Positions 17,006 to 25,950 of a stretch of 64,000 nt of DNA are shown one piece after another (within the stretch, counting starts at the first letter, position 1; each line of letters starts with the position of its first letter). Below the pieces are notes generated by a model. It saw only the letters and a program-made list of their open reading frames with translations. It searched no databases and was not told the DNA's origin. The stretch lies in the NCBI GenBank assembly GCA_029907255.1, contig JARYMF010000001.1:1-64000 (forward strand), written 5' to 3'. The translations under genes were made by a program, and so were the position numbers. This DNA comes from Armatimonadota bacterium. Its GTDB lineage: Bacteria > Armatimonadota > UBA5829 > DTJY01.

Positions 17006-18340
17006 TTAGTCGTTCTCATACTTTAGCAAATCGTTAATATGCGGTGTGATATTTAGACATGCCTCTTTGGCAGTTTTCTTTCCTAAGATTGCCCATGTAA
17101 TCTCATTTGCAATAAGGTCGTTCATTTCGCGAGAGCAGGGAACGCTTGGAAGCGGGTGTCCATAACTGATAGCTTCAATAAACACTCTCTTGTTCTTCGG
17201 CTTGTCTTTTAGATATAAGTACGCGCCGGATTCTGCAACGGAACGGCGGCTTGGGATGATATGCTTTGTTTGTGCGAAGTGTCGTTGCATAGTCGGCGAA
17301 ACCATGAACTTGACAAGTTCCCAAGCTTCCTTTTTATGTTTGGAGCGCTTGAGAATCCCGAAGGCACCTCCGCCAATAAAGGACGCCCGTACCTTGCCTT
17401 TTGGAAGTGGTGCTACGTCCCAGTCAAAAGTCTTGATTTCCTTTTGGAAAACCAATGGTGAAGCCCAGCTTCCGCTAACGAACATGCCTATTTTGCCGTT
17501 AGTGAAGAGCTTTTGCGCGCCGACATCGGCAGTGTCTGATGGCAGTGGCGCGACACGATGTTTCTGCCGCAAATCTGCCATCCACTGGATTGCTTCATAT
17601 GCCTCGGGTTGGTCTAGGGTACATCTTGTCTTTTCTTTGTTTAATATATCGCCGCCATTTTGCCATACATATGCCTGCCATGTTGAGTCGGGGTTGCAGC
17701 CCCATTGATCGAGGCGACCATCACCATTTAGGTCTTTTGTTAACTTGCGTGCGGCTTCAAGATAGGTATTCCAGTCCCAGGTTTCATCTGGGAAGGGCAC
17801 GCCATACTTTCGGAACATATCTTTGTTGTAGTACATTGCGTAAATGTCGATGTCGCCTGGAAGAGCATAGATATGTCCTTTGTATGTTCCCCATCCCTTC
17901 AAGGCGGGCTGGTAGAAATCACTGAGGTCAAATGTGGGGTCATTGGCTATGTATTCATCCAATGGCTCAAGAAGACCTTTTGCCGCACAAGGCACAAACC
18001 AGTTCGAGCTAATTCGGCTTACATCTGGTGGTCGGCCGCCTGCGGTGGAGATAAGGAGTTTGTCGAAAACCCTTATCCAAGGGATAATTTCGAGTTTGAC
18101 ACGTATTTTGGGATGTTCTTTGTAGAATTCTTTTAGCGCCATGTTGTAGAAGGCAACATCTTCTTGGGTGCCCCACATGGTTAGCCTAAGTTCGACTATG
18201 TCAGATTGCTGCTTCTGCGAGCACCCGGCACAAAGAAGACCCAAAACTATGCCGATAGTAATAAGCGTGCAAAAAATACGTCTAGCCATCATAGTTTCAT
18301 CAGTTCCAACATTACTATTCGACGAGGTCAAAGCCCTCAC
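17006..18340 (-). CDS. Sugar ABC transporter solute-binding lipoprotein, copy A
   Basis: An SBP_bac_1 family protein of 444 residues from the GTG at 18340; an internal ATG (18292) would give a more typical lipoprotein start. The lipobox is LLCAGC, so the mature protein is lipid-anchored outside the membrane. The fold shows RLTMWGTQEDVAFYNMALK, the hinge YALPGDIDIYAMYYNKDMF, and a calcium-loop-like DLNGDGRLDQWG. It is highly similar along its length to the next two genes (copies B and C) and lies just upstream of the permeases. An unusual triplication; each copy may bind a different ligand. Confidence 0.9.
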   Translation of the reverse strand: MRALTSSNSNVGTDETMMARRIFCTLITIGIVLGLLCAGCSQKQQSDIVELRLTMWGTQEDVAFYNMALKEFYKEHPKIRVKLEIIPWIRVFDKLLISTAGGRPPDVSRISSNWFVPCAAKGLLEPLDEYIANDPTFDLSDFYQPALKGWGTYKGHIYALPGDIDIYAMYYNKDMFRKYGVPFPDETWDWNTYLEAARKLTKDLNGDGRLDQWGCNPDSTWQAYVWQNGGDILNKEKTRCTLDQPEAYEAIQWMADLRQKHRVAPLPSDTADVGAQKLFTNGKIGMFVSGSWASPLVFQKEIKTFDWDVAPLPKGKVRASFIGGGAFGILKRSKHKKEAWELVKFMVSPTMQRHFAQTKHIIPSRRSVAESGAYLYLKDKPKNKRVFIEAISYGHPLPSVPCSREMNDLIANEITWAILGKKTAKEACLNITPHINDLLKYEND

Positions 18341-18344
18341 CTTC

Positions 18345-19652
18345 TTAGTTATGCCTCCTCCCGCTGTATTTTAGTAAATCGTTTACATAGGGCGTTACTT
18401 TGAGGCATGCTTCTCGGGCGCTCTTTTTTCCTAACACCGCTAAAACAATTTCGTTATTGATGATGTCATTCATTTCACGAGAGCATTCTACATTTGGAAT
18501 AACACGCCCATATTTGATTGCATCGATAAATGCCTGTTTGTTTTTTGGTTTATCTTTGAGATATAAATAGGCACCTGATTCGGCTACTGAACGCCTACTT
18601 GGGATTATATGTTGGGTGCGTGCGAAGTGAGCTTGTATTTCAGGCCCCGTCATGAATTTGACAAGTTCCCATGCTTCTTTCTTATGCTTGGAGAGCTTAA
18701 GGATACCAAAGGAGGCACCGCCCATAAAAGCAGCCCGCCTTTTCCCCTTTGGAATTGGAGCAACGTCGTAGTCGAATGTCTTAATTTCCTTGTGGAACAC
18801 AAGTGCCGCTGCCCAGCTTCCTGTGATATACATGCCTACCATGCCGTTTGTGAACATCTTTTGAGGACCTATGTCAGCCATGTCGGTTACTCCTGGTGCG
18901 ACGCGGTATTTGCATCGTAGGTCAGAGGCAAATTGAATCGCTTCGTATGCTTCTGGTTGGTCAAGGAGACACTTTTTCCCGTCTTTGCTGATGATTTCGC
19001 CGCCATTCTGCCATACGTAGTCTTGCCACCAGGGATCGGGTATGCAGCCCCACTGGTCTATCCGCCCATCGCCATTGAGGTCTTTGGTTAGCTTCCGTGC
19101 GACTTCTAAGTATTTGTTCCAGTCCCAAGTTTCGTCTGGATATGGGATGTCATATTTATCGAACATTGTTTTGTTGTAGAACATTGCGTAAATGTCTACA
19201 TCCCCTGGAAGGCCATAAACTTTGCCATCGTACATGCCCCATCCTTCGAGCGCTGGTCCGTAGAAATCCTTGAGGTCGAACTCGGGATCGTTTGCGATAT
19301 AAGGGTCTAAACACTCAAGCAAACCTTTTGCAGCACATGGAGTGAAGTAGGTGGAGTCAATGCGGCTGACGTCTGGAGGCCTACCCCCGGCGGTGGAGAT
19401 AAGAAGCTTATCGAAAACCCGGCTCCAGGGAATTAACTCGATTTGCACGCGAATGTTTGGGTGTTTCTTATAGAAGCTTTCAAGGGCTTTATGATAATAG
19501 CTTAGCTCCTCTTGCTTGCCCCACATACTCATGCGAAGCTCAACGATTTTTGGGTTTTCCTTTGGTTTTGAACAGCCCGAGAGAAGCAAGACCGCAATTA
19601 TAGGAAAAATGGTTACAGTGGAAATACGCACTGTCATAATCTCAACGTGCAT
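18345..19652 (-). CDS. Sugar ABC transporter solute-binding lipoprotein, copy B
   Basis: 435 residues, SBP_bac_1 family, with lipobox LLLSGC near residue 27. Blocks shared with copies A and C include FDKLLISTAGGRPPDVSR, YGLPGDVDIYAMFYNKTMF, DLNGDGRIDQWG and KHKKEAWELVKFM. The ATG used here overlaps the end of copy C by 11 bases; an ATG five codons later would avoid this. Only four bases separate its stop from copy A, so the three are co-transcribed. Residues lining the ligand site differ between copies (for example ITGSWAAALVF here, VSGSWASPLVF in A). Confidence 0.9.
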   Translation of the reverse strand: MHVEIMTVRISTVTIFPIIAVLLLSGCSKPKENPKIVELRMSMWGKQEELSYYHKALESFYKKHPNIRVQIELIPWSRVFDKLLISTAGGRPPDVSRIDSTYFTPCAAKGLLECLDPYIANDPEFDLKDFYGPALEGWGMYDGKVYGLPGDVDIYAMFYNKTMFDKYDIPYPDETWDWNKYLEVARKLTKDLNGDGRIDQWGCIPDPWWQDYVWQNGGEIISKDGKKCLLDQPEAYEAIQFASDLRCKYRVAPGVTDMADIGPQKMFTNGMVGMYITGSWAAALVFHKEIKTFDYDVAPIPKGKRRAAFMGGASFGILKLSKHKKEAWELVKFMTGPEIQAHFARTQHIIPSRRSVAESGAYLYLKDKPKNKQAFIDAIKYGRVIPNVECSREMNDIINNEIVLAVLGKKSAREACLKVTPYVNDLLKYSGRRHN

Positions 19653-21021
19653 CCGATTGCCTGCGGATTAGTTTGAATTCTTTTGTCTGAACTGGCTCCT
19701 CATATCTCAAGAAGTCGTTAATTTTTTTAGCGAGTTCTGGACAAACTTTTCTTGGGTCTTTTTTTCCGGAGATTACCCAGTAAAGTTCATTGTCGATTAT
19801 GTAATTCATCTCCCTGCTCGATGGTAGGGAGGGTAGGGTGTGTCCGTAGGCGATTGCATCCAAGAAAACTTTTCTATGTTTTGGAGGACCTGGGAGATGT
19901 AAGAATGCATTAGATTCGGCAACAGAGATGCGACTGGGAACGACCTGCTCCTTTATGGCTCGTTCGCGGAGAGCTTCTTTCCTTACCATGAATTTTACTA
20001 ATTCCCAAGCCTCTTTTTTGTGTTTCGAACCCCGAAGTATTGCATAGGATGCTCCGCCAAAGAACGTTGCCCTGCGTTTGCCTTTAGGGACTGGTGCAAC
20101 GTCGTATTCAAAATTCTTGATTTCCTTTTCAAAATAGAGAGGCACCGCCCAACTTCCGCTGAAATACATTCCGACACGGCCGTTAGTGAACAAATTTTTT
20201 GTGCCGATGTCGGCAATATCGGTTGGCATTGGCGCCACATGATATTTATCTCGTAGGTCTGCCATAAACTGCAGTGCTTCTATCGCTTCAGGACTGTCCA
20301 AAAGGCATTTTTTTCCTCGCTTGTCTATGATATCCCCACCGTTTTGCCACACGTATGTCTGCCACATATTTTGGGTTGTACCCCATTGGTCAATACGGCC
20401 GTCGCCGTCCAAATCTTTGGTTAGCTTCTTTGCCGCCCAGACGTACTTCTTCCAGTCCCACGTTTCATCTGGATATGGTACGCCGTATTTATCGAACATA
20501 GTTTTGTTGTAATACATCGCATATATGTCTATGCCGGCTGGGATTGCATATAACTTGCCGTTGTATTGGCCCCAGCCATTGATGGCAGCGGGGTAGAAAT
20601 CTTCTAGGTCGAACTCTTTGTCATTCGCCACATATGGCCCAAGGTCTTCGAGCAGACCTTTAGCAGCGCAAGGCACGAACCATACGGAACTGATAATTGA
20701 GGCATCGGGCGGATTGCCGCCAGCTGTTGAAATCAAGAGTTTGTCAAACGTTCGTTCCCATGGGGTAAATTCAAGTCGCACGCGGATATTGGGATGTTTT
20801 TTATAGAATATTTTGAGCTTCTCGTTCCATGCTTTTTCGTCAGCTGCTGTGCCCCATACCACCATGCGAAGCATTACCGTATTGGGCTTTGTCTGCTTCT
20901 TACCACTGCAGCCGCCAACGATGCATAGCATTAGGAGAAGCAGCATGAAGATAATTTTTTGTTTGTTTTGAATTGCAAAATGCCAAAGATATTTTTGTGT
21001 TTTGCAAACTTTTTGGCTCAT
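19642..21021 (-). CDS. Sugar ABC transporter solute-binding lipoprotein, copy C
   Basis: 459 residues, SBP_bac_1 family; lipobox CIVGGC after a positively charged N-terminus and a Leu-rich core. It is the most diverged of the three copies: RMVVWGTAADEKAWNEKLK at the start, YAIPAGIDIYAMYYNKTMF in the middle and a short extra C-terminal tail. It retains DLDGDGRIDQWG. It begins 17 bases after the LmbE gene stop, linking the transporter to the upstream deacetylase-like, GNAT and TolB-like genes. Confidence 0.9.
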   Translation of the reverse strand: MSQKVCKTQKYLWHFAIQNKQKIIFMLLLLMLCIVGGCSGKKQTKPNTVMLRMVVWGTAADEKAWNEKLKIFYKKHPNIRVRLEFTPWERTFDKLLISTAGGNPPDASIISSVWFVPCAAKGLLEDLGPYVANDKEFDLEDFYPAAINGWGQYNGKLYAIPAGIDIYAMYYNKTMFDKYGVPYPDETWDWKKYVWAAKKLTKDLDGDGRIDQWGTTQNMWQTYVWQNGGDIIDKRGKKCLLDSPEAIEALQFMADLRDKYHVAPMPTDIADIGTKNLFTNGRVGMYFSGSWAVPLYFEKEIKNFEYDVAPVPKGKRRATFFGGASYAILRGSKHKKEAWELVKFMVRKEALRERAIKEQVVPSRISVAESNAFLHLPGPPKHRKVFLDAIAYGHTLPSLPSSREMNYIIDNELYWVISGKKDPRKVCPELAKKINDFLRYEEPVQTKEFKLIRRQSDAR

Positions 21022-21038
21022 AGTTGGCTAGTAGCTTA

Positions 21039-21743
21039 CTAGAAAAATGACTGAACCTTCTTTCGGTGTGCGCTTTTGGGGAGCATGAATGCCGTTGCAA
21101 ATTCAAACCCGACTTCAGCGCCGCGGACGCGTGCAAGGGATTTATAGTAATCAACATATGGGAACTTTGCTACCTCTCCTCTGAAAAGCGCATATTTCGT
21201 AACCATATCTTCCCAAAGCTTTAAATCTTCCTTTGTAATCTCAAGGTAGAGCTCTGGTACAAAGTCCTCGCGGTCTTCCCAATTTTCCGCGTAATAGAGT
21301 GTTCCTGCCCAGTGCGGTGGGTCTTTCCGTTTGAAGCCTTCAATGCCCGCGTAAAATTGGGCGTCTGGCACATTTAGAGCAGTATTTATGTGGTCTTTAT
21401 GGATGCTTTTCATCCAATGGGTGAGGATAATGCTAGGCTTGCAAGCTCGAATGACGTCGCAAATAGCGAACTTCACCTCGTCATTGACTGGTAGTTCGCC
21501 ATCGAGGTAGGGCAGGAAATATACTTTTGCACCAATAGTCTTTGCGGCATATTCGGCCTCGGTTTTTTTGAGTTCGGCATATCGTTCAGGGGGCATTTCC
21601 TTATGCCCTTTCTCGCCAAGTGTCATGTGGAGCATTGCGACTTTTTTGCCGTGAATTACATGGTGGCACAAAGCCATTCCACACGAAATTTCTGCGTCAC
21701 CAGCATGAGCCCCTATGGCAAGTATGTCAACTTTGTCTGCCAT
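21039..21743 (-). CDS. LmbE/PIG-L family deacetylase-like protein lacking the usual catalytic Asp
   Basis: 234 residues. The family are zinc N-deacetylases acting on N-acetylglucosamine conjugates (MshB, BshB, PIG-L, chitooligosaccharide deacetylases). Here the hallmark AHPDDxE reads AHAGDAE: the zinc ligands His13 and Asp16 and the following Glu18 remain, but the general-base Asp at position 15 is Gly. The third ligand is in IHKDHIN. The protein may be inactive as a classical deacetylase or use another base. Its ATG overlaps the stop of the upstream GNAT gene (TAATG), and the three sugar-binding protein genes follow. Confidence 0.87.
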   Translation of the reverse strand: MADKVDILAIGAHAGDAEISCGMALCHHVIHGKKVAMLHMTLGEKGHKEMPPERYAELKKTEAEYAAKTIGAKVYFLPYLDGELPVNDEVKFAICDVIRACKPSIILTHWMKSIHKDHINTALNVPDAQFYAGIEGFKRKDPPHWAGTLYYAENWEDREDFVPELYLEITKEDLKLWEDMVTKYALFRGEVAKFPYVDYYKSLARVRGAEVGFEFATAFMLPKSAHRKKVQSFF

Positions 21744-22693
21744 TATTCCAATTCCTTTCTCATCACTGCGTGGCGCCGAGTTTCCTTAAAGCCACCGTGG
21801 ACGTAGACTTTTGCAGCATCGTCGGTTGTAGACATAAACCATGCCATATGTATGCCTTTTGCTTTCATGCCATGAAGACATTTTAGCAAAAGCACTGCCC
21901 CGATGCCGCGTCCTCTTTCGGCTTCGTCAACGCCAAAAGGTCCAAAACGTTCGTGTTCATGTTGACAAAAACCGATGCACTTGCCATTTTGCATCGCTAC
22001 GTAAATTTCACCGCGGTCAAATTCGCCCATTGTCTTGCGCACCATCGACTCTCGCAGGTAACGCTGCCAGTCGCCAGGAAAGCATTTTCTTAAATGTTCC
22101 AGTAGAGGAAGAATATACTCGGGCTTGAAGCTGTCGAATACGACGCCCTCAGCCGTCAGCTTAGCCTCTCTTTCTTTTATCCAATCAGGGGTCTTTAGAT
22201 TGACGAGGGGCGATTCCATACTGATAACAGTAACTGGTATCGTAAAGCCCATTGCCTTAAAAAATTCGACAGCTCCTGCATACGCGGCAAGGTCCACGCC
22301 TGGGACGAAATAATTCGGAACAAAAGTTCCAACGATTGCAACTTTTGCTCCACGTGCCTTAAAAAAGGATTGGACGTGTTCCCAAAGCTTTGTTCCAATG
22401 CCTTGTCGCTGGAAATTGCGGTCTACAGCAATTAGGGAGATATAGCCGCGGTCAAAATCTGGCTTCTGGTCTTCCATCAGGTATTTCCGATGCATTCCCA
22501 ACATGAAGCCTACAACCCGGTCGCCAAGTTTCGCTACTGGCGCTCCTTCTGGCTCAAAGTTTGCATCTAGAAGCGCTTTTCGTTGGAATATCTCGCTTGT
22601 TATGGGGTCAGCTGTCATCTCCTGGTTAAGAAGGGCAACCACCCCATCAAGGTCTTTCGGCTGAAATGGTTTTATAACTATCTCGTTTGCCAT
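21743..22693 (-). CDS. Tandem double-GNAT acetyltransferase
   Basis: 316 residues with two GNAT units. The first (about 1-150) has YISLIAVDRNFQRQGIGTKLW and a typical C-terminal strand; the second (about 165-316) has GPFGVDEAERGRGIGAVLLL. The frame is open back to 22843, but ATG 22693 is chosen because AAGGAG is 9 bases upstream and the longer form would overlap the TolB-like gene. It is coupled to the LmbE-type gene by a one-base overlap. Acetylation of a sugar amine or small molecule in the uptake locus is possible but unproven. Confidence 0.85.
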   Translation of the reverse strand: MANEIVIKPFQPKDLDGVVALLNQEMTADPITSEIFQRKALLDANFEPEGAPVAKLGDRVVGFMLGMHRKYLMEDQKPDFDRGYISLIAVDRNFQRQGIGTKLWEHVQSFFKARGAKVAIVGTFVPNYFVPGVDLAAYAGAVEFFKAMGFTIPVTVISMESPLVNLKTPDWIKEREAKLTAEGVVFDSFKPEYILPLLEHLRKCFPGDWQRYLRESMVRKTMGEFDRGEIYVAMQNGKCIGFCQHEHERFGPFGVDEAERGRGIGAVLLLKCLHGMKAKGIHMAWFMSTTDDAAKVYVHGGFKETRRHAVMRKELE

Positions 22694-22796
22694 GCCGAGG
22701 AGCTCCTTAAAAAGCATTTTTATAATGGAACATTCGGCATGCGAAAGGGCAAATCCTTCGCTGGCTTCTACTCTAATTGTGAACACTAAATTGAAG

Positions 22797-23834
22797 TCAC
22801 AGCTTGAGAACCTTGATGTCACCTGTGCCGGTGACAAATGCAATGGATTTGCTATCTGGAGACCAAGATATGTACCTTAGGTGGTCTTCGAAGTTTCCAG
22901 TCGGTTTAGCTGCTCCTTTGCTATAAATTTTGAAACTCCAGTTTTGTGTATTTCCGACGTAGAGATTATATTGCGGTTCCATTCCCGACTTCTCGACAAG
23001 TTTGCCAAGGAATGCAAATTGCTTTCCGTCAGGACTCCAAGAAAGCTCTTCTGCGCGGCAACTTACCATTTTAGTTAGAGAGCCGCTTTTCAAATCGATA
23101 CGGTAAAGGCCTTCGCCTTTAGGCGCCCGATTCTTTATCCACAGCCAGGCATATCCTGCCCTTGGAGGTACTAAAATTTTAGCGGCGCCTATATCTTTAA
23201 GGAGTGTGCGGTAATTGCCTGTTGTGGGGTCAGTGATGCGAACCCAGTTTGCTTCGGGAGCCTGTTGTTCGCCAAAAAATGACGAGAGGAGCTTGCTATC
23301 AGATATCCAGGTTGCGCTTAAGCCTGCTGTAAGACCTAAGTTCTTTGCGCTTTTGATATCGAAAACAAATGGTTTTCGTTCTTGCGGAGTCGTTGGCAGC
23401 ATTACTATATAGCGGCCATTTGGTGACCAGCTTTGTGGAAAGAATACGCCACCACCTGGATTTTGCTTCAGTACGACATTAGTTTTGCCTTCTGCTAGCG
23501 TCATTATTGCCAGACCATTCTGATAGAATGCTAGCTTCTTTCCATCAGGCGACCACACAGGCCAGTCGGCATCCTTTGCTATAAGACGATGGCTCCATCT
23601 CCCTTTGGTTAATGTAGCAACGTAAATGCTTTTTGCAGGCGGCTCTGATGAATCAGGGCGGGGTGTAATTGCAACGTATGCAATCGAACGCCCATCTGGT
23701 GACCAGACTGGATTTGTATAAGTCGTTCCTGTTTCGGAATTTGCCGGGATCAGGACATATTCCGTAGCGCAGAAAACGCTAATTGAAGATAAAAGCAAGA
23801 TAGAAAAGATAAGTAGCGGCAACCTGTACTTCAT
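22797..23834 (-). CDS. Secreted TolB-like beta-propeller protein (PD40 repeats)
   Basis: 345 residues with a signal peptide (1-22, ending VFCA). Five or more WD40-like PD40 blades are visible: WSPDGRSIAYVA, WSPDGKKLAFY, WSPNGRYIVML, WSPDGKQFAFLG and WSPDSKSIAFVTG. The fold resembles the C-terminal half of TolB; no partner Tol/Pal genes are near, so a binding or scaffold role outside the membrane is more likely. AGGAGG lies 12 bases upstream of the ATG. It is the first gene of the minus-strand block that leads into the GNAT, LmbE and sugar transporter genes. Confidence 0.85.
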   Translation of the reverse strand: MKYRLPLLIFSILLLSSISVFCATEYVLIPANSETGTTYTNPVWSPDGRSIAYVAITPRPDSSEPPAKSIYVATLTKGRWSHRLIAKDADWPVWSPDGKKLAFYQNGLAIMTLAEGKTNVVLKQNPGGGVFFPQSWSPNGRYIVMLPTTPQERKPFVFDIKSAKNLGLTAGLSATWISDSKLLSSFFGEQQAPEANWVRITDPTTGNYRTLLKDIGAAKILVPPRAGYAWLWIKNRAPKGEGLYRIDLKSGSLTKMVSCRAEELSWSPDGKQFAFLGKLVEKSGMEPQYNLYVGNTQNWSFKIYSKGAAKPTGNFEDHLRYISWSPDSKSIAFVTGTGDIKVLKL

Positions 23835-24119
23835 TTATATAGATACCTCCTGACTTTTATACGCACTCCCATTAAGTTTTGTTGCAGAAAGATGAAGAAT
23901 CCTTTTTGGGGAAGGGCGCATTTAAAAATTTGTGCGATGTTAGAATCGTTTGCCGAATGGGAATTATAAATCAAACGTTTTTGGGTTTTGCCGGTATGCC
24001 GGATGAAGACGACAGGACGACCAAATTCCCCATAGCATTGAGTCTCACGGTTGTCTGCGTTCGCCTAGCCCCGGGTAAATACTAGGCCAATTCCCAAATT
24101 AATAGGAGGAGCTAAGCAA
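23835..24119 (+). other. Divergent intergenic region with a possibly structured leader for the zinc-ribbon gene
   Basis: GGGAATT (near 23959) and AATTCCC (near 24028) can pair around a CCGG/CCGG hairpin, and GCCTAG/CTAGGC (about 24063-24088) forms a second stem just before the AGGAGG ribosome binding site. The frame 23879-24085 encodes no recognisable protein. No conserved riboswitch motif was identified. Confidence 0.3.
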
Positions 24120-24329
24120 ATGGAGGACAAGATCCTCAAATGCAAGAATTGTGGCCAAGACTTTGTTTTCACGTCAGGCGAGCAGGAGTTTTACGCACGA
24201 AAAGGTTTTCAGAATGAACCTGCACGTTGTGGTCCCTGTCGTCAGGCAAGGAAGCGGGAGCGCGACGCACTGAGCAATGCTCATTTCCGCCCCCAAAGGG
24301 AGCGCACGCAATTCCGGCCACGCTATTAG
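24120..24329 (+). CDS. Small zinc-ribbon protein (zf-trcl type)
   Basis: 69 residues. CKNCGQDFVFTSGEQEFY, followed by CGPCRQARKRER, gives two CxxC pairs of the 'probable zinc-ribbon' family (PF13451-like). The C-terminus is rich in Arg and Gln, suggesting nucleic-acid contact. AGGAGGAG precedes the ATG by 8 bases. These proteins are widespread and uncharacterised, often with cold-shock or RNA-binding contexts. Monocistronic, convergent with tatD. Confidence 0.85.
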   Translation: MEDKILKCKNCGQDFVFTSGEQEFYARKGFQNEPARCGPCRQARKRERDALSNAHFRPQRERTQFRPRY

Positions 24330-24347
24330 AAACCGTTTATTAGGAAT

Positions 24348-25130
24348 CTAGCTTGCGCCAATATTGAAAAACTGTGTCGCATTGGCGGTTGTTATTTTAG
24401 CAATTTGAGAAGGCGGGGTCCCCTTAACTTCAGCCAAACAAGTTGCTATTAAAGGCAGGTAGGATGGTTCGTTTCGTTTCCCACGATGGGGGTGAGGAGC
24501 AAGATATGGGGCGTCAGTTTCAATTAGCATTTGTTCCAACGGTATCTCCGCAACTATCTTGCGTAACTTTTCGGCATTGAGAAACGTAACGGGTCCTGCT
24601 ATCCCGACGAAACATCCGCGCTCAAGTGAGGCTTTGGCGAATTCGGGTTCGCTAGGGAGACAATGCATCACAACACCTTGTTTTGGCATGTTTTCTTCGT
24701 CGAGTATTCGAATGACATCTTGCCATGCCTCGCGGCTGTGGATAATAAGCGGTAGCCCAAGTGTCTGCGCCAGTTTAATATGCCTGCGATATGCGTCCTG
24801 CTGGATATCGCGAGGTGATAGGTTGCGATAATAATCAAGGCCAGTTTCGCCAATAGCAACTACTTTTTGGCTTTCGGAGGCAAGCTGGGCAAGTTTTGCT
24901 TCAACCTCTGGCTCGAAGGTTTTTGCATCATGAGGGTGAATGCCAACCGCTGCAAATACATGGCTGTATTTTTCAGCTAGCTCAACCGCGCGGATGCTTG
25001 ATGGGAGGTCGTATCCTACGCAAATTATTCTAGTGACGCCCGAAGATTCTGCACGATGGAGGACTAAGTCTAGGTCAGCGGCAAAGTCATGGTGGTTTAG
25101 ATGACAGTGGGTATCTACCAAATTTTGCAT
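24348..25130 (-). CDS. tatD: TatD family metal-dependent deoxyribonuclease
   Basis: 260 residues, the usual length. Metal-binding motifs of the amidohydrolase fold are all present: DTHCHLNHHDF at the start, GIHPHDAKTF, GETGLDYYR, a central IIHSREAW and ETDAPYLAPHPHRG near the end. TatD enzymes are cytoplasmic 3'-5' exonucleases or DNA-repair nucleases. It starts four bases after the stop of the alpha/beta hydrolase gene, so the two form an operon. Confidence 0.94.
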   Translation of the reverse strand: MQNLVDTHCHLNHHDFAADLDLVLHRAESSGVTRIICVGYDLPSSIRAVELAEKYSHVFAAVGIHPHDAKTFEPEVEAKLAQLASESQKVVAIGETGLDYYRNLSPRDIQQDAYRRHIKLAQTLGLPLIIHSREAWQDVIRILDEENMPKQGVVMHCLPSEPEFAKASLERGCFVGIAGPVTFLNAEKLRKIVAEIPLEQMLIETDAPYLAPHPHRGKRNEPSYLPLIATCLAEVKGTPPSQIAKITTANATQFFNIGAS

Positions 25131-25134
25131 TCGT

Positions 25135-25950
25135 TTATGCCATCTCCTGAAGGTGCTTTGTTAAGAATTCATCTAAGATAGCGTTGAATTGATCGTGGCG
25201 AGTAAGAAAGCAAAAATGTCCTCCTCCTTCGATAACCTCAAGTGAAGCATTGGGTATCTCTTCGTATAACTGTTGGGTTGCTTTGAGAAATATACCTTGG
25301 TCCTTAGCTCCAGCAACCACAAGGGTTGGAACTGTAATTTCTCGTAAGTTAGCGCTCAGGTCTGTACTATGAATGATACGAAGTCGCTGGGTGATGGTTG
25401 TGCGTGAGGTCTTTACCGCCTGGCGAGCTATGGCTCTAATCGCTGACACTTCGTCCACCATCGAAAGCATTTTCGGTCCTTTAACTCCCAGAAGTTTGGC
25501 GATTTGGACTCTTAATCCTGCTCCCAAGGACTTGTGGAACGGGTGACCAGCCGATGAAATCCATCCAAGCAGCCGGTCCTCATGTAATGGTGGTAGAGAT
25601 GCAAATGCTGATATAAGTATTAGGGCACTTGTTTCCTCGGGATAAGTGAGTGCAAACTTTAAGGCAATCAGTCCGCCAAAAGAATGACCGCATATTACAG
25701 CATTGTCAATTTTCAAACCCTTGAGCAAACCTTTAAGGTCTTGGACGAGTAAATCAAGAGTGTAATCTGTCGCGCGCTTTAAGCCTCGGCGAACATCATA
25801 GCTGATGACTCGATAGCTGTCTTGCAATCCTCTAAATTGGAAGACGAATGCTTCTTTATACTCAGTAATGCCGGGAATAAAAACTACAGGAATTCCATTA
25901 CCAGCTTCATAATAGTCTATGCTAAGCGTATCTACCTTAATGGTAGGCAA
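25135..25950 (-). CDS. Alpha/beta hydrolase
   Basis: 271 residues with the full alpha/beta hydrolase fold: oxyanion region VVFIPGITEYK, nucleophile Ser90 in GHSFGG, acid in GAKDQGIF and His in GGHFCFLTRHD. It starts at a TTG with AAGGGGTGG just upstream. Substrate cannot be predicted; esterases, lactonases and C-C hydrolases share this pattern. It heads a two-gene operon with tatD. Confidence 0.9.
   Translation of the reverse strand: MPTIKVDTLSIDYYEAGNGIPVVFIPGITEYKEAFVFQFRGLQDSYRVISYDVRRGLKRATDYTLDLLVQDLKGLLKGLKIDNAVICGHSFGGLIALKFALTYPEETSALILISAFASLPPLHEDRLLGWISSAGHPFHKSLGAGLRVQIAKLLGVKGPKMLSMVDEVSAIRAIARQAVKTSRTTITQRLRIIHSTDLSANLREITVPTLVVAGAKDQGIFLKATQQLYEEIPNASLEVIEGGGHFCFLTRHDQFNAILDEFLTKHLQEMA

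Noticed and set aside
22694-22843. 50-residue N-terminal extension of the double GNAT
   Set aside because: It overlaps the end of the TolB-like gene and lacks homology; ATG 22693 has AAGGAG at good spacing.
23879-24085. 68-codon ORF upstream of the zinc-ribbon gene
   Set aside because: Starts with TTG without a ribosome binding site, encodes no known pattern and covers the probable leader.
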